A stretch of 64,000 nt of DNA from contig CM073331.1 of assembly GCA_037043015.1 (NCBI GenBank), forward strand, positions 4,671,501 through 4,735,500, written 5' to 3'. A program made the translations under genes and the position numbers. Numbering within the stretch: the stretch's first letter is position 1; each line of letters begins with the position of its first letter. This DNA comes from Bryum argenteum. Taxonomy: Eukaryota > Streptophyta > Bryopsida > Bryales > Bryaceae. The notes under the pieces are model-generated. The model was not told where the DNA came from and did not search any database. It saw nothing but the letters and a program-made list of their open reading frames with translations. Positions 12,445 to 23,749 of this stretch are shown here, one piece after another.

Positions 12445-13390
12445 GTAGGACTTGTCGTGTTATAAGGCATGATTGTGATGAAATGCGGTACGTTGCATCA
12501 TTTTGATTTTGGGTGTTTTTTCTTTTTTCACGAACAAAGTATGTGTTTGGAAATAGTCATTGCAATCAAAAACATTCTTTGATATCATCCAATTATATTA
12601 ATCCTCTCTTCCGTATTATTGTTTCAATAGTTTTAAATTGTCGCCCATCCTATATATGGGTGATACGTCATGCGCATATGATACTTGGTGATTTGGGAAA
12701 AGTTCAATAATATAAATGAAATGAATAAAAGCCAAAAGAAGAAAGGAATAAAGAAAGGAGAAAAGCTAAACTCAACCTTTAGAGTTAAAGCAATTCTTGG
12801 ACCTACAAAACTGGAAACAATGGGTTGTAGCACCTTGCTTGAATTGAGATATGGTTAAAACATTTGATATAGTTTTGTACTTTTTTAAGGATAGGATCTT
12901 CAACCTAACTACTATCAGAAAGATTACGTGGAGTTTAACCCTTGAAGTATCATGAGGCCCATTTTGGAATGATTCGTGTCTGATCACACAGTCATATACT
13001 ATTTTTGGTTTTCATGAACTTAAAAGCTTTTGCAAGTTGTTGATTAATTTCCACACCTTACCAAAAAGTTAGTATGAGCCTCAAATTAATCATACTACAG
13101 GAGGAGATATTTATGGTCAAAGTTCAAAAACACTATTTGAAATATGCTTAAAACTTATTAGAAAGCCATTGAGCTATTCATATAAAATCAAATTTAGGTC
13201 AACTCTATCAATAGATGGCCCATTTGCAAGCTGGTTGCCTAATATAGTTATTCCTATTTAATCGAATTGTCAACTTCAACAATATTTGGAAATGATCGTC
13301 GTGGTCTTATTCATAATCTACTCACCTTGAACGATTGTATTGCAAAATTGATACTCTTGCCAACACTTTAGCTTTAATGCCTTGTCTAGA
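12445..13390. other. AT-rich gap
   Basis: Stop-dense on both strands. No gene or clear repeat seen. Confidence 0.6.
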
Positions 13391-13391
13391 T

Positions 13392-13531
13392 CAATAGCTC
13401 TAATGGCTTGTCCACATCCAAAAGTTCCACGCCAATAGCTCTAATGGCTTGTCCACATCCAAAAGTTCCACGCCAATAGCTCTAATGGCTTGTCCACATC
13501 CAAAAGTTCCACTCCAATAGCTCTAATGGCT
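13392..13531 (+). repeat. 41-bp minisatellite, about 3.4 copies
   Basis: A unit beginning CAATAGCTCTAATGGCTTG and ending CCAAAAGTTCCACGC repeats at 41-bp spacing with almost no differences between full copies, so the expansion is recent. Confidence 0.95.
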
Positions 13532-13747
13532 CTCCAAGATCCTTAACAAAATTGAAACTCTTGCCAGCACTTCAGCTCAGCTTTATTGAAGTTACCTCTT
13601 CCTTAAGATTTAAGGTAGATTTTGTAAATCCTTCTCACAAAAGTAATATCTCATAATTAGTTAATTCATCTCAAGATTCTTTGTAACATAAATTTATGTA
13701 ATTACTTAATAACTAATCAATCGTTTCATATATATATGACGTTGCAC

Positions 13748-13789
13748 GACATCCTTACAAACCAAACGACATCCTTACAAACCAAACGA
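13748..13789 (+). repeat. 20-bp direct repeat, two copies
   Basis: GACATCCTTACAAACCAAAC occurs twice back to back, followed by a partial third start (GACCTTA). Confidence 0.9.
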
Positions 13790-13799
13790 CCTTAATATG

Positions 13800-14785
13800 T
13801 TTATATATGAACTTTTATTAGTACGATCATATTTTCAATTACACCATATTCTTCAATCATACTAAAGCCCCCTTTACATGTCACACTTCATAAATTCACA
13901 AATGGAGAATACCCCAAGAATCAAGGACAAGGTGGGCATCATCGTAGGTGCGATAGTAAGGGTCTATGATATACTTCTTCAACACATGTATATAGTTGCA
14001 AACTTAAACCAACGAAAGATAATCATCACCAATCACACTAATTACAATTGCTTGCTAAATCAAACTGGGTTTCAGATGCACAATGCTAAGTTAGTGAGAG
14101 TTGTAACATTTGCATTGCATAACCGAATAAGCCATTTCAAAGTGCGATGAATCCCTATTTAAAACTATGTCAACTCTACTATACATTTGGAGTTTTGTAC
14201 ATAATTGATGTAAGGTTGGATTGATGAGTGGTATATAGCATGACTTTTAGAGCCTAGAAAACCACGTTTCAACTTAAACCTAAAGCAAACTTGGCGAAGA
14301 GAAGGGAAGATGTGACTCAAAACATCAGGTCGAGCATCACGTGCGAGATGGGGACGGGAGGGAGGGCACGCCACATCAACCAACTAGCCTGTCAACGTGC
14401 GAGTTGAGGGCCTGTAATGGAAAGAGGGCCTTGCACAGACATGAGATATTAGTGTTCGAGATTGATGTAAAACTTTTTTTGGGCATTCTTCAAGAGATAC
14501 ACTCTACTTTGTGCAAAAGAAAAAAAGAAAAAAGAAAAAAAGCGTGATGATTGCTACCACAAACATTTTTCTCATATATAAACATGTATTAATATTTACT
14601 TATTCTTTCTCGTAAACAATCATGTTGAGAACGCCCATGCAAAGTTTAAACACTTTTTACATGTTTAAATGTTCATGTGAATTACTTTTAGATGAAGATA
14701 CAAAAATCATGCCAATCTAATTTGGTGGGGAAATAAAATAAAATAAAATAAAATGAGTAAGTATATTCACGAATTTGAGATTATT
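13800..14785. other. AT-rich gap
   Basis: Only short frames without domain or start support. Contains an (AAAAT)n run near 14731-14752. Confidence 0.55.
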
Positions 14786-14789
14786 GAGC

Positions 14790-15140
14790 AATTTATTTTT
14801 TGAAAAATAAAAAATCTCAAAATTTGACAACTTTCGAGACAAAACATGGAAAATTACTCAAAACTTGAAAATTCTTGTTGTAATCTGTGGAAACTTCCCT
14901 TGTAAAATTGGTATAAGTTCCAAATTGGGTCATTGGGAGTTTGAGTAGTGATTACAACAAACAAAAATAAAAAGAAAATGGTTTGAATTCACTTTCTTGG
15001 ACTTGAAAACTAAACTATTCATTACAAGATTTTTAAATTGGACTTTGCAAATTTTATCACATATACCATGTATGTATCACCACACTCACACCAAATTATA
15101 GTCCAAAATATTAAAGTTGACTACTTCATCTAAATTGCCT
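14790..15140 (-). repeat. dispersed AT-rich repeat family B, copy 2
   Basis: The reverse complement shows the same blocks as copies at 9.4 and 22.1 kb, including ACCAATTTTACAAGGGAAG. It also shares the far end with the 41.7-kb copy: both carry CAAATTATAGYCCAAAATA and a CATCTAAA border. Confidence 0.55.
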
Positions 15141-15144
15141 TGGC

Positions 15145-16470
15145 CTTTAGAGGTTATATGAATCTAAAAGCTTGCAACTAGAGAGTTGTTAGGGGTGCAT
15201 TTAAAGATCATACATATGTATGAAAGTTTCATGAGAATCTATTTTTGATTTCACATAATTAGCTTGCAATGGTGAATATACCACATTTGGAATCCCAAAA
15301 ACAAAAACCGCCTCCACTAAAATGCTAGCCATCAATTTATACTTCATTGTATGGGTCTGAAATTTATACCACACAAATGAAACTTGATTTGGGACCCAAC
15401 CAAAGTGACTTTGTCAAAACAGAGTCTATGAAGAAACTATGGCTCTTCAAACTTTCTGTCCTTCATCCAAAAATGTACAAAAACAACAAATGGAACAAAT
15501 GGAGCATCTGGGGGGTTCAATTTGCTACTAGAAATTTCATGCGATGCATTTGTTCCAAACTGCTGGCTCTCTATGAGTCTTGCTTGCACCTTCCTCATAT
15601 ATGAAGTACAACTAAGCTCATTGGCAACAAAGGAATCAAAAACATACTGTATGATAGATTTAAACTGATAGTACATTCAAAAGCCATACAATTCCATCAA
15701 GTTTCGAATCTTGCTTACGCACTACACTGCATCCCACCAACCTAAAATCAGCCCAACTGAGCACACAGCAGCAAAGTTTGAAAGGCTTCATATCTTCCGA
15801 TTCGAAAGCAGAAGATTCGCGATGTTGCAAGTGCGAAATGAGCTTCTTCCGCGCACATTGACCTGGCCTTAAAGATGTGAACTGCAGAGGCCCCAACTCA
15901 AAAGCAATTCCCTGGCCACTGTTCTTCTCTCGAGGCTATTTCCTAGAACGAGAGGCAAGGCCACGAGGTAATACGAGACAAGCGCAGAACATGTCGACAT
16001 GGAGGTTGCTCAGTACCTCATCAAATATTCGTGTTCAATCTATGAGAGGATCCATTAAGCATGAATTAAGACGGGTGATCGTTACGTCTCTGAACGAGCG
16101 CGGACTCTCATCCCATGTATTCCATGAATAAGCAGACATCAGCAAACTTGTGTATGTAAACTTAAGAATTGCAACGATAGTGACAAAGACTGGTGTATCT
16201 TCAAAAGACTGTACTTACTAGCAACTCTTGCTGGCAGTGTGAAAGAGAAGCACGGCAATTCGCTGCTAAAATTCATCAGGAGCTGAGCAGCAGAGTGACT
16301 GCGAGTCATAAGTCTATCTGCTTACCTTGATTCAACCCCAGAAACCATCATGTCATATAGGTAAACGGAAACATAGTACACCCACCACATACTCCAGAAA
16401 CGAGGTTAAGCGCCAAAATTTGCAGCAAACTTTTATAGATAACATTGACTTCCAAATACAGACGTCAAGC
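15145..16470. other. gap and 3' flank of RPL7
   Basis: No gene recognised. GC rises towards RPL7, consistent with its 3' untranslated and downstream region. Short frames here (for example 15877-16131) lack domain or splice support. Confidence 0.5.
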
Positions 16471-16479
16471 ATCACTAGT

Positions 16480-17947
16480 CTAGTTCATCTGGCGGATGAG
16501 GTTGTTCAACTTGGCCTCCCTGTTGCCAGCGTCACCGTGCTCAACGTAGTGGTTCCTCTTCTTGGTGAGACCACCGAGAGGAGCGCTCAGCTTGAAAGGC
16601 CACAAGAAGTTGTTGGCCTGCTTGAAGTGTGGGCCGACGGTGTAGATCTCGTGGATAAGATCCTCGATGCAGATAATACCGTACTTGCCAAGAGCCTGTT
16701 CGATAATGCTGTTCTCGGTCAAGGGAGTTCGGCACTTGTCTAGCTTGCCGTAACCACGCTTGTAGATCAACTCCCTGACACTCTTCAGGTTGGGGTACCT
16801 GCAAATGTCACATACACAGTCTCAGAGATGTTGTACCTAAGTGGTTTAAACAGAGTAAATCAAAGAGAGTCCAGTGCGTACCCGTAAGTGACATAGGGTT
16901 CAACCCTGCGAAGCATGTTGACGGTGGCCTTGTTCACCTTCATGAACACACCGTTAAAGATCTGCCTAAGCCTCAACAACTGCATGATAGTCCTCACCTT
17001 CGGGTGCATGTCATTGACACTGCATCAGCCAAAAACGCAATTTAGCTCCAGCATGACACTCGCTGGTTGATGAAAAGATCTAGCACGTGAAAGACACAGC
17101 CTTAAAATCAATTAGGTCGCAAAGATGTATACCCCCGAATACGGATGACGAACATCAGCTTGGGTTCAGGCTCCACATAGAAACCACCCTTCAGCTTTGC
17201 CTCCCTCTTCAAACTGATAAGTTGAGCATCCTGGCAAAGCAGACAATCAGATCAAAACGCAGCGATGTCTTTTACAACGGAGTCGGATTCATTGCAAATC
17301 CCTCAGGTCAAGACCTAAAATTCGATGTCATTAAAATTAGGGTTTACTGAATCAGCGCCGGCATACCCTATTCGAATGTTGTATTCACAACATCAGATGA
17401 CACTTCGTAGCCTATATCAAACACCGCGAGATAGAACTACGTAACGACTTTCCGATCACAATGCTACGAATGCAAGTGCACAGATCGAAATTTTATCCGA
17501 ACCCTAAAGTACTCAAAAAAGAGCGCAGGTTTGACTACATTGCCAATTTTGCCAGCCTTATCAACGCAAGTCTTTCACTGCATGTGAGAATAGAAAGACG
17601 TGACACAACACATGCGGTTAGACCTAAACGCGCAATGCAGCTCTCTAGACTAAATCTCGTACTTTCAGAAAGATTTAACACGATAAACAGCTCAAACAAG
17701 ACACAATGCACGTAGACGAGTATTAAAATCGGTTGTGGACTCAGATCGTTGTGTAGCGGTTTACCTGCTTCTCATACTCCTCCTGGTACTGCTGAGCACG
17801 CTTGAAGATAAGAGTCCGGTTCTTCGCGTTGCGGGACTTGGCAGCAGCGAGCTCCTCGGACTTAGCGGCGGCCCACTGTTCGTCTCGCTTGCGCTTCTTC
17901 TGAAGCGTCTCAGGCACGACGGCCGGGGCAGCCTCCGCAGCAGTCAT
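16480..17947 (-). CDS. RPL7: 60S ribosomal protein L7 (uL30), four exons
   Basis: Cytosolic large-subunit protein that binds 5S/28S rRNA regions. Exons on the minus strand are 17947-17765, 17230-17133, 17019-16882 and 16798-16480, all GT-AG, totalling 738 nt or 245 residues, the usual plant length. The N-terminus is a basic Lys/Arg-rich extension ([10 protein letters not shown]); residues about 85 onward form the L30 fold with FVIRIRG, the conserved [20 protein letters not shown] stretch, the [15 protein letters not shown] segment, and the terminal LNNLIRQMN. The start ATG at 17947 gives [15 protein letters not shown], typical of plant L7. Intron 1 is 534 bp. The gene is head-to-head with GMP synthase and shares its promoter region. 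No defects seen. Confidence 0.97.
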
Positions 17948-18241
17948 GGTGGTATAGTGACGAAAGAGACCGTGAAGCTCGACCTCCGCTAGCTATGGCG
18001 AGCAAGGGCTGCAAAAGGACGAGAGCGGAATCAAACCCCTGCCTTACCCCTGACTGGAGCCCGAAGCCCTAATAACGCATCGCACGGTCATCTTTTTTCA
18101 ACGGTTGAGATTCTCTCCTATTGGGAACAAGTTAATGGGAACACGTTCCCCTCAATCACTGAACCCCATCAATCCTTAAACCCTAAACCTTCACTTTCAA
18201 GCTTCTACGACGCCATAGCCAGTTTCTGAGAATTCGGCACG
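17948..18241. promoter_or_regulatory. bidirectional promoter between RPL7 and GMP synthase, with telo-box
   Basis: Only 294 bp separate the two start codons. AAACCCTAA at 18178-18186, followed by ACC, is the plant telo-box, which is enriched in ribosomal-protein and translation gene promoters. A related GCCCTAATAA lies near 18065. Sharing suggests coordinated growth-linked expression, but this is inference. Confidence 0.7.
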
Positions 18242-20733
18242 ATGTCCATCTTACAGCAGAGTAAAAATTTGGTACTCGTTTTAGATTTTGGTTCGCAGTA
18301 TACTCACTTGATCACGCGTCGCATTCGGGGTTTGCATATTACCTCGGTGTGCAAGCCCGCGGGGACGTCTCTTTCTGACATCCAAGCGCTCGAGCCGGCT
18401 GTGATCATCCTCTCAGGAGGTCCGCACTCGGTACACTTGGAGGACTCGCCCACTCTTCCCGAGGGATTCTTTGCGTACGTGAAGGAGCATGGAATTCCTG
18501 TGTTAGGAATTTGCTACGGCTTGCATTTGATTGTGAAGCTGCTGGGAGGGGAAGTGAAGCCTGCCGATCACCAGGAGTATGGCCGCATGCAGATTTCCGC
18601 TGTGGAGGGCAGTCGCCTCTACGGAAACATGGACGTTTCCAACCAGACCGTGTGGATGAGCCACGGTGATGAGGCTGTGCGTCTCCCGCCTGGCTTCAAT
18701 GTCGTCGCTAGCAGTGTCCAGGGCAACATTGCCGCCATCGAGCACGCCGAGGACAAGATTTTTGCCCTCCAGTACCATCCCGAGGTCGAATTTCCGCTCC
18801 TTTTCTTCCCTCCTCGTCTTTCTTCGGTGTTCTGGTCTTGCAAAGTTCCAAATTTCATGAAGCTACTCAGGTCAAGTATTCCAAGACAGAGACGCTAAGA
18901 TACTACTTTGCTGAATTCGTTGCATTCTTTTCCTTCCTCTGTTCCTCTAGTATCGTAGTCTCGGTTCAGGGTCTAGGGGTTACTTTGTAGAGTAAGTAAA
19001 AGAGAGAGACTGTAAGACAGATCTTGCCAAATTCGCTGCAATTTCCCTACCATCGTGTCTTCGGCAGTGTGGTTCAGCTGAAATTTAAGGTTTATGGTGC
19101 AGGTTACGCACTCCGAGAAAGGGACTGAGACTTTGAGGCACTTCTTGTTGGAGGTATGCGGTATCACCGCTGACTGGCAGCTGCAGAATGTGATGAAAGA
19201 AGAAATCGAGAAAGTGTCGAAGATGGTTGGCCCTGATGACCATGTTATCTGTGCTCTTTCTGGTGGTGTCGATTCTGCTGTTGCTGCCACTCTTGTGCAC
19301 CGTGCTATTGGTGACCGCCTCCACTGTGTCTTCGTGGATAATGGTCTCTGCAGGTGCCTCTCTTAAACCCTATATAATCGGTATGCGTACTGGTCCAATT
19401 TACTTGTTGAAGTCTTCATCCATGTACGCTCGATTATCAAATTTGTATCGTGAGCTGTAAACGCGCAGTAACGATTGTTTCAATGTTGTCAGTTCAAGAT
19501 TCATGCTTGAGACACGTAGTAGTAGATTTTGGAACCTGGTATCTTTGGAACGAAGGTCACTGAATTTAAGTGGATTCATGTGTCTTTGCCAGGTACAAAG
19601 AGAGAGAGAGAATCATGGCTACATTCGAGAAGGACCTTCACTTGCCTGTGACTTGCGTGGATGCTACGGATCAGTTCCTCAGCAAGTTGAAAGGTGTGGT
19701 GGATCCCGAGAGGAAGCGGAAGATCATTGGAGCCGAGTTTATTGCCGTCTTCGATGAGTTTTCTCACAGGTTAGAAAGAGAGATTGGCAAGAAGCCGACA
19801 TTTCTTGTGCAGGGGACGTTATACCCAGATGTGATCGAGTCCTGCCCTCCTCCAGGAAGCGGGAAGTCGCACTCTCATACCATCAAAAGCCATCACAATG
19901 TCGGTGGCTTGCCGAAGGATATGAAACTGAAGTTGATTGAGCCTCTGAAGTGGCTCTTCAAAGACGAGGCAAGTGACTTAACAATATCCAATCTCTTGTC
20001 TTTTTTGACCTGCGCTAGGGGATTAACTGTAGGTTCGTTTTATGCAGGTTCGTGAAATGGGTAAGCTGCTGGGTGTTCCGGCCTCTTTTGTGAGTCGGCA
20101 TCCCTTTCCTGGACCTGGACTTGCTGTGCGAATCATGGGCGATGTTTGTCAGGAGAATGCACTCGAGACTATTCGCTTGGTAAGAAGTTCACAAAAAACC
20201 ATGATTCAAGTCCCTTTCATTCTGGTTTTTGGTATGAAATCTGCTTGGTAAATGCGGTTACTGATCTGGAATCCTTCGTGGCAGGCTGATGAGATTTTCA
20301 TCAACAGCATCCGAGAAGCTGGTCTGTATGATAAGATCTGGCAAGCGTTTGCAGTGTACCTCCCAGTGAAGACTGTTGGTGTTCAAGGCGATAAACGAAC
20401 TCATTCACATGCTGTTGCTCTTCGTGCAATCACCAGTGAAGACGGCATGACCGCTGACTGGTATGGTTGCCCTTCTACTTTTGCATGTTTCGTCATTTGA
20501 GATGAAATTCTTGGCTTCGTCTCAGAGTTCTTAAAGTGCGTTAAGGAGTATCGAATTGGCGTTAAGCTCGGATTGTGCTAAAAGCTTTTTTCTGTGTCGT
20601 ATCTCACAGGTATCATTTCGATGGCAAATTCCTTGCGGAGGTATCATCCAAAATCTGCAACAGCGTGAGAGGAATCAACCGGGTAGTTTATGACATCACA
20701 TCGAAACCCCCTTCGACTGTAGAGTGGGAGTAG
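18242..20733 (+). CDS. GMPS: GMP synthase (glutamine-hydrolysing), six exons
   Basis: Converts XMP to GMP with ATP and glutamine-derived ammonia, the last step of de novo GMP synthesis in the cytosol. Exons are 18242-18784, 19103-19353, 19593-19968, 20048-20179, 20285-20460 and 20610-20733, giving 533 residues, the family length. The N-terminal class-I amidotransferase domain has nucleophile Cys91 in GICYG and His179/Glu181 in YHPE. The ATP-pyrophosphatase domain has the P-loop SGGVDS (234-239), then [18 protein letters not shown], and the C-terminal dimerisation domain ending [12 protein letters not shown]. Intron 3 starts with GC (GAG then GCAAGT) and ends in AG, a GC-AG intron. The usual Gln after GICYGL is His here (position 95). 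Confidence 0.97.
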
Positions 20734-22075
20734 TCATTTTTGAGCAAATCATTATTTGGAAATTTTGCTTTTCTATTATATGAAAATTCGGCAACGTCAA
20801 TCTTAAAAGTTCAAGGCTGGATCAGCTCAGCAGTCGAGTCACGTAACGCTCAATCTGCTTCACACAGGTCATTATGCCTCTAAGTCATATTATTGGTACG
20901 ACCGGTTGGTATTCTGTTTGCATCAGTGCACGTTCATCGAAATCATAATCTTTCACACGTGTTCTAGAGTTTGCAGCCTGATCTCAGTTGAATGGCCTTG
21001 TTTGCCCTTCGGGTACCCAAGTTTTACCTCAAAGACTTGTCCTTGCCAGAATATCGACCTGACATGTTTGTAAGGGAACCTGCTCAATTATGGCGCAAAT
21101 GCAGAATATCAAGCTGTCAACTAGGTAACCTGCCCAATATTGATGCAGATTTCAGCATATCTGTTTTGAAGCAGCCCATGTGCATGGTAGAAATAAGTAG
21201 AAGATTGGATAAGTTGGAATCATCATTTTTGGACCCTTCGAAAACCTGTCATGGTTTTTTGAAGTGTCATGGTTTTTTGAAGTGTCATGGTTTTTTGAAG
21301 TGTCATGGTTTTTTGAAGTGTTATGGTTTTTTGAAGTGGGACCTCAAAAATGTCTTCACTAGAGTGTTCATACTGAGTACACTGAAGATCATGCTTTTGA
21401 GTTCTTGGTTAACTCGTGTAGGTCTACTAGGATCCACTATCTAACTCGTATCTTAATCTTGAATCCCTTGAAATATGTACATATATTTGAAGTTAAGTTG
21501 AAATTGAGTTGAGGTTGAGATGGAAAATTTTAAGAAAAGTTTTACAGCTATGGGTTTAATTAAACTCATCAAGTGATAGCGGAAGTCATAGAACAGAACT
21601 GACTACAAGCATGAAACACTGAAACTAATTACTAAAACAGAGAAAAACACCGTCTATCAAAATGTTGTTTTTGACTGTGCACTACCAACTTTGACACCCT
21701 CCCCATGGTTGAGAAATTGTCTATTTACCATGAACTTTTTTTTACTGAAACTCTTGGCCTTGGAATTTGGCATTCATGTAATGAACTTGAGGATAAACCC
21801 TTGGTAAGAAGTTCGTGGTAAAATACCAACATTTGAGCTTTCAAGAGGTTTTCAATGTTGGCAATGCTGAAATTTTTCTCACCATAGGGTCAAAAACGAC
21901 ATTTTGATTGGTACCCCATAGTACATCAAAAACTTGTCTTGAAAGCAGTTATTTTGTACTTGCGTTGAAGTTCACGACATTGTGCCATATTTTTGGTACT
22001 GCGCATATACATAAAAAAAGGTCATGTCCTTCAAAGGTGGAAGTGAATACAAGGAGGTTAACCCCTAACTATCCT
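20734..22075. other. gap downstream of GMP synthase
   Basis: No supported gene. A frame from 20992 to 21444 runs through an 18-bp minisatellite and has no domain or splice support. The segment around 21130-21240 resembles 6095-6210: both carry GTGGAATCATCATTTTT or TTGGAATCATCATTTTT after a GTGCATG block, so it is another old dispersed repeat. Confidence 0.55.
21248..21338 (+). repeat. 18-bp minisatellite, five copies
   Basis: TGTCATGGTTTTTTGAAG is repeated five times in tandem, with one C-to-T change in the last full copy. The 18-bp period keeps a frame open (repeating CHGFLK), which is why a spurious ORF appears here. Confidence 0.95.
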
Positions 22076-22079
22076 TGAA

Positions 22080-22420
22080 GCCCGAAATAAGTTATTGCAA
22101 TTTCGGACATTTTAGATGAAGGTGTTTAAATTTAATATTTTTTTCCCAATATTTTGGTTGGACGCTCCTTTTACCGCAAAGTGTATTTGGTAAAATTTGC
22201 AAAGCCGAATTCCAAATTTTGGATCTTCTCGGGCAATTCTTGGATGCAAGCCAAGATGGGGTAGCTTAGTTTAGCTTTTTAATTTATTTCATTTTGTAAT
22301 TATGTTCATAACCAAATCACTACTTCCTTTCAAAGGGCCCTTAGTCAAAAAAATTACCAATTTTACAAGAGCAACTTCCAAAAGTTTCAAAAACAATCTT
22401 GACAATGCTCAAAAAATCTT
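22080..22420 (+). repeat. dispersed AT-rich repeat family B, copy 3
   Basis: Shares with 9420-9800 the ordered blocks TTTAGATGAAGG(T/G)GTTTAAA, GGTAAAATTTGCAAAGCC, a TCATAACCAAAT segment and ATTTTACAAGAGCAACTTCC. Noncoding. Confidence 0.6.
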
Positions 22421-22424
22421 GAGG

Positions 22425-22890
22425 GTAACAAACTCTGGTTGTTACAATCTCTCAAATGGTAAACATCCAAGTGTCAATTTTTGGACCAACAACCAAACAT
22501 AGTCTTAGGTACAAGATTCTATGGTTGGAAGTTTGGAGAAAGAAAATAATTCCCTAGAAATGCATAGAGGTAGAAAATTGCAGTTTTGAAGTTTCAAGGT
22601 CCAAAAAGCACACACGGACGGTTAGGGGTTAAAGATGCTGTTTTGGTAGTACCCACAAGGCCACAAGGCACGGACAACAATGCATAACAAACCTCAATTC
22701 TCAACTTTTGTGAAGCTACAGCGCCATGTCGGAGCGTCTTCATGGCTAATGCCCTCCGTCGGAAGTGATCTACTCGAATCTGCATTGGAGGTAAGTAGCG
22801 AACATGCGGTGCAGCTTCACCAATTGTCGTCGGCCTACCGTGGGGTGGGCCCTGGACCCTGCGCATGTCCTTTTCCTTGTCAATCACGGC
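22425..22890. other. promoter side of the MATE gene
   Basis: The sequence switches from AT-rich to GC-rich near 22700. No coding exon recognised. The transcription start of the MATE gene is probably between here and 23076. Confidence 0.4.
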
Positions 22891-23076
22891 CTTGAATCGG
22901 TGCTGCTGCTGCCTGTTGGCTTCGCAGCTCAATGGGCCATGCTCCTCCTCACATTCCCTTGAGAGCTTCTTAATTGCTTCTCACTCTTCCTCCTCCAAAT
23001 GTAGCTCAATCTCTCTGGAGCCTGCGCGCTCTTTGGTTGAGACCGCCGCGGACAGCGCGCGGAGCAGACGGGACCT

Positions 23077-23735
23077 GTAAGTGCCCACACTCTGAGTTCA
23101 AACTCATTCGCTGTTGTGTCGACTGGGTCTGGTTTCTGATGGCATTAAGTTTTGTTTCTGCCAATTCGTGAAGGAAATCGAATTTACGCTCTGTTGAGTT
23201 AGGAGGTTCCTACCTCATCCGGTGAATGTGTGTCCATCTCTGTTGTACAGTAATCTAGTAGCGAATGTTGTCAGTTTAGTTTTGTCCGTCGAATGTTGTC
23301 GATTGTGGAATTCGGCTGGGTGCGGATGCTCCGAATTCTGAGGTTTCTGATGGGCGCCTAGTTTGTCCCTGCCAATTCGGGTTACGCTCTGTTCTGTTAG
23401 GATTTGGCTACCTCTTTTGCATGAACGATATTTCCGCCACTGTTCTGTAAGAATCTAGTTGTTTCTATCTCGAGCTCACTGTGTAGTAGCAAATGCGCTT
23501 CAGTTTTGTTCGTAGAGTGTGGTTGCAGTTTGGCCGGGTATGGATGCTTCGAATTCTGAGGTTTCAGATGGCCCGGATCAAGTTTGTCTTGGGCAATTCG
23601 GAACGGGAGTTGAGGTTTAGCGAATTTGCGATGTCTCCATCTCTGTTTTGTAACTAGCTAGGTGCTCGCTGTGTAGTAGTGGTAGAAGACTAGGGATTTG
23701 GGCAGTAGTGTTAACATGCTGGTGGGTAATTGCAG
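23077..23735 (+). other. probable 5'UTR intron of the MATE gene
   Basis: A strong donor (ACCT then GTAAGT) at 23077 and an acceptor (TAATTGCAG) at 23735 end just 14 bases before the MATE start codon. The enclosed 659 bp has no coding potential and shows internal repeats (for example TTCGAATTCTGAGGTTTC-like blocks near 23326 and 23549). Leader introns are common in plant genes; transcript data would be needed to confirm. Confidence 0.5.
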
Positions 23736-23749
23736 TATAAGGGTTCGCA

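Noticed and set aside
20992-21444. 150-residue plus-strand ORF after GMP synthase
   Set aside because: It is kept open by an 18-bp minisatellite, starts in a dispersed repeat, and has no domain.
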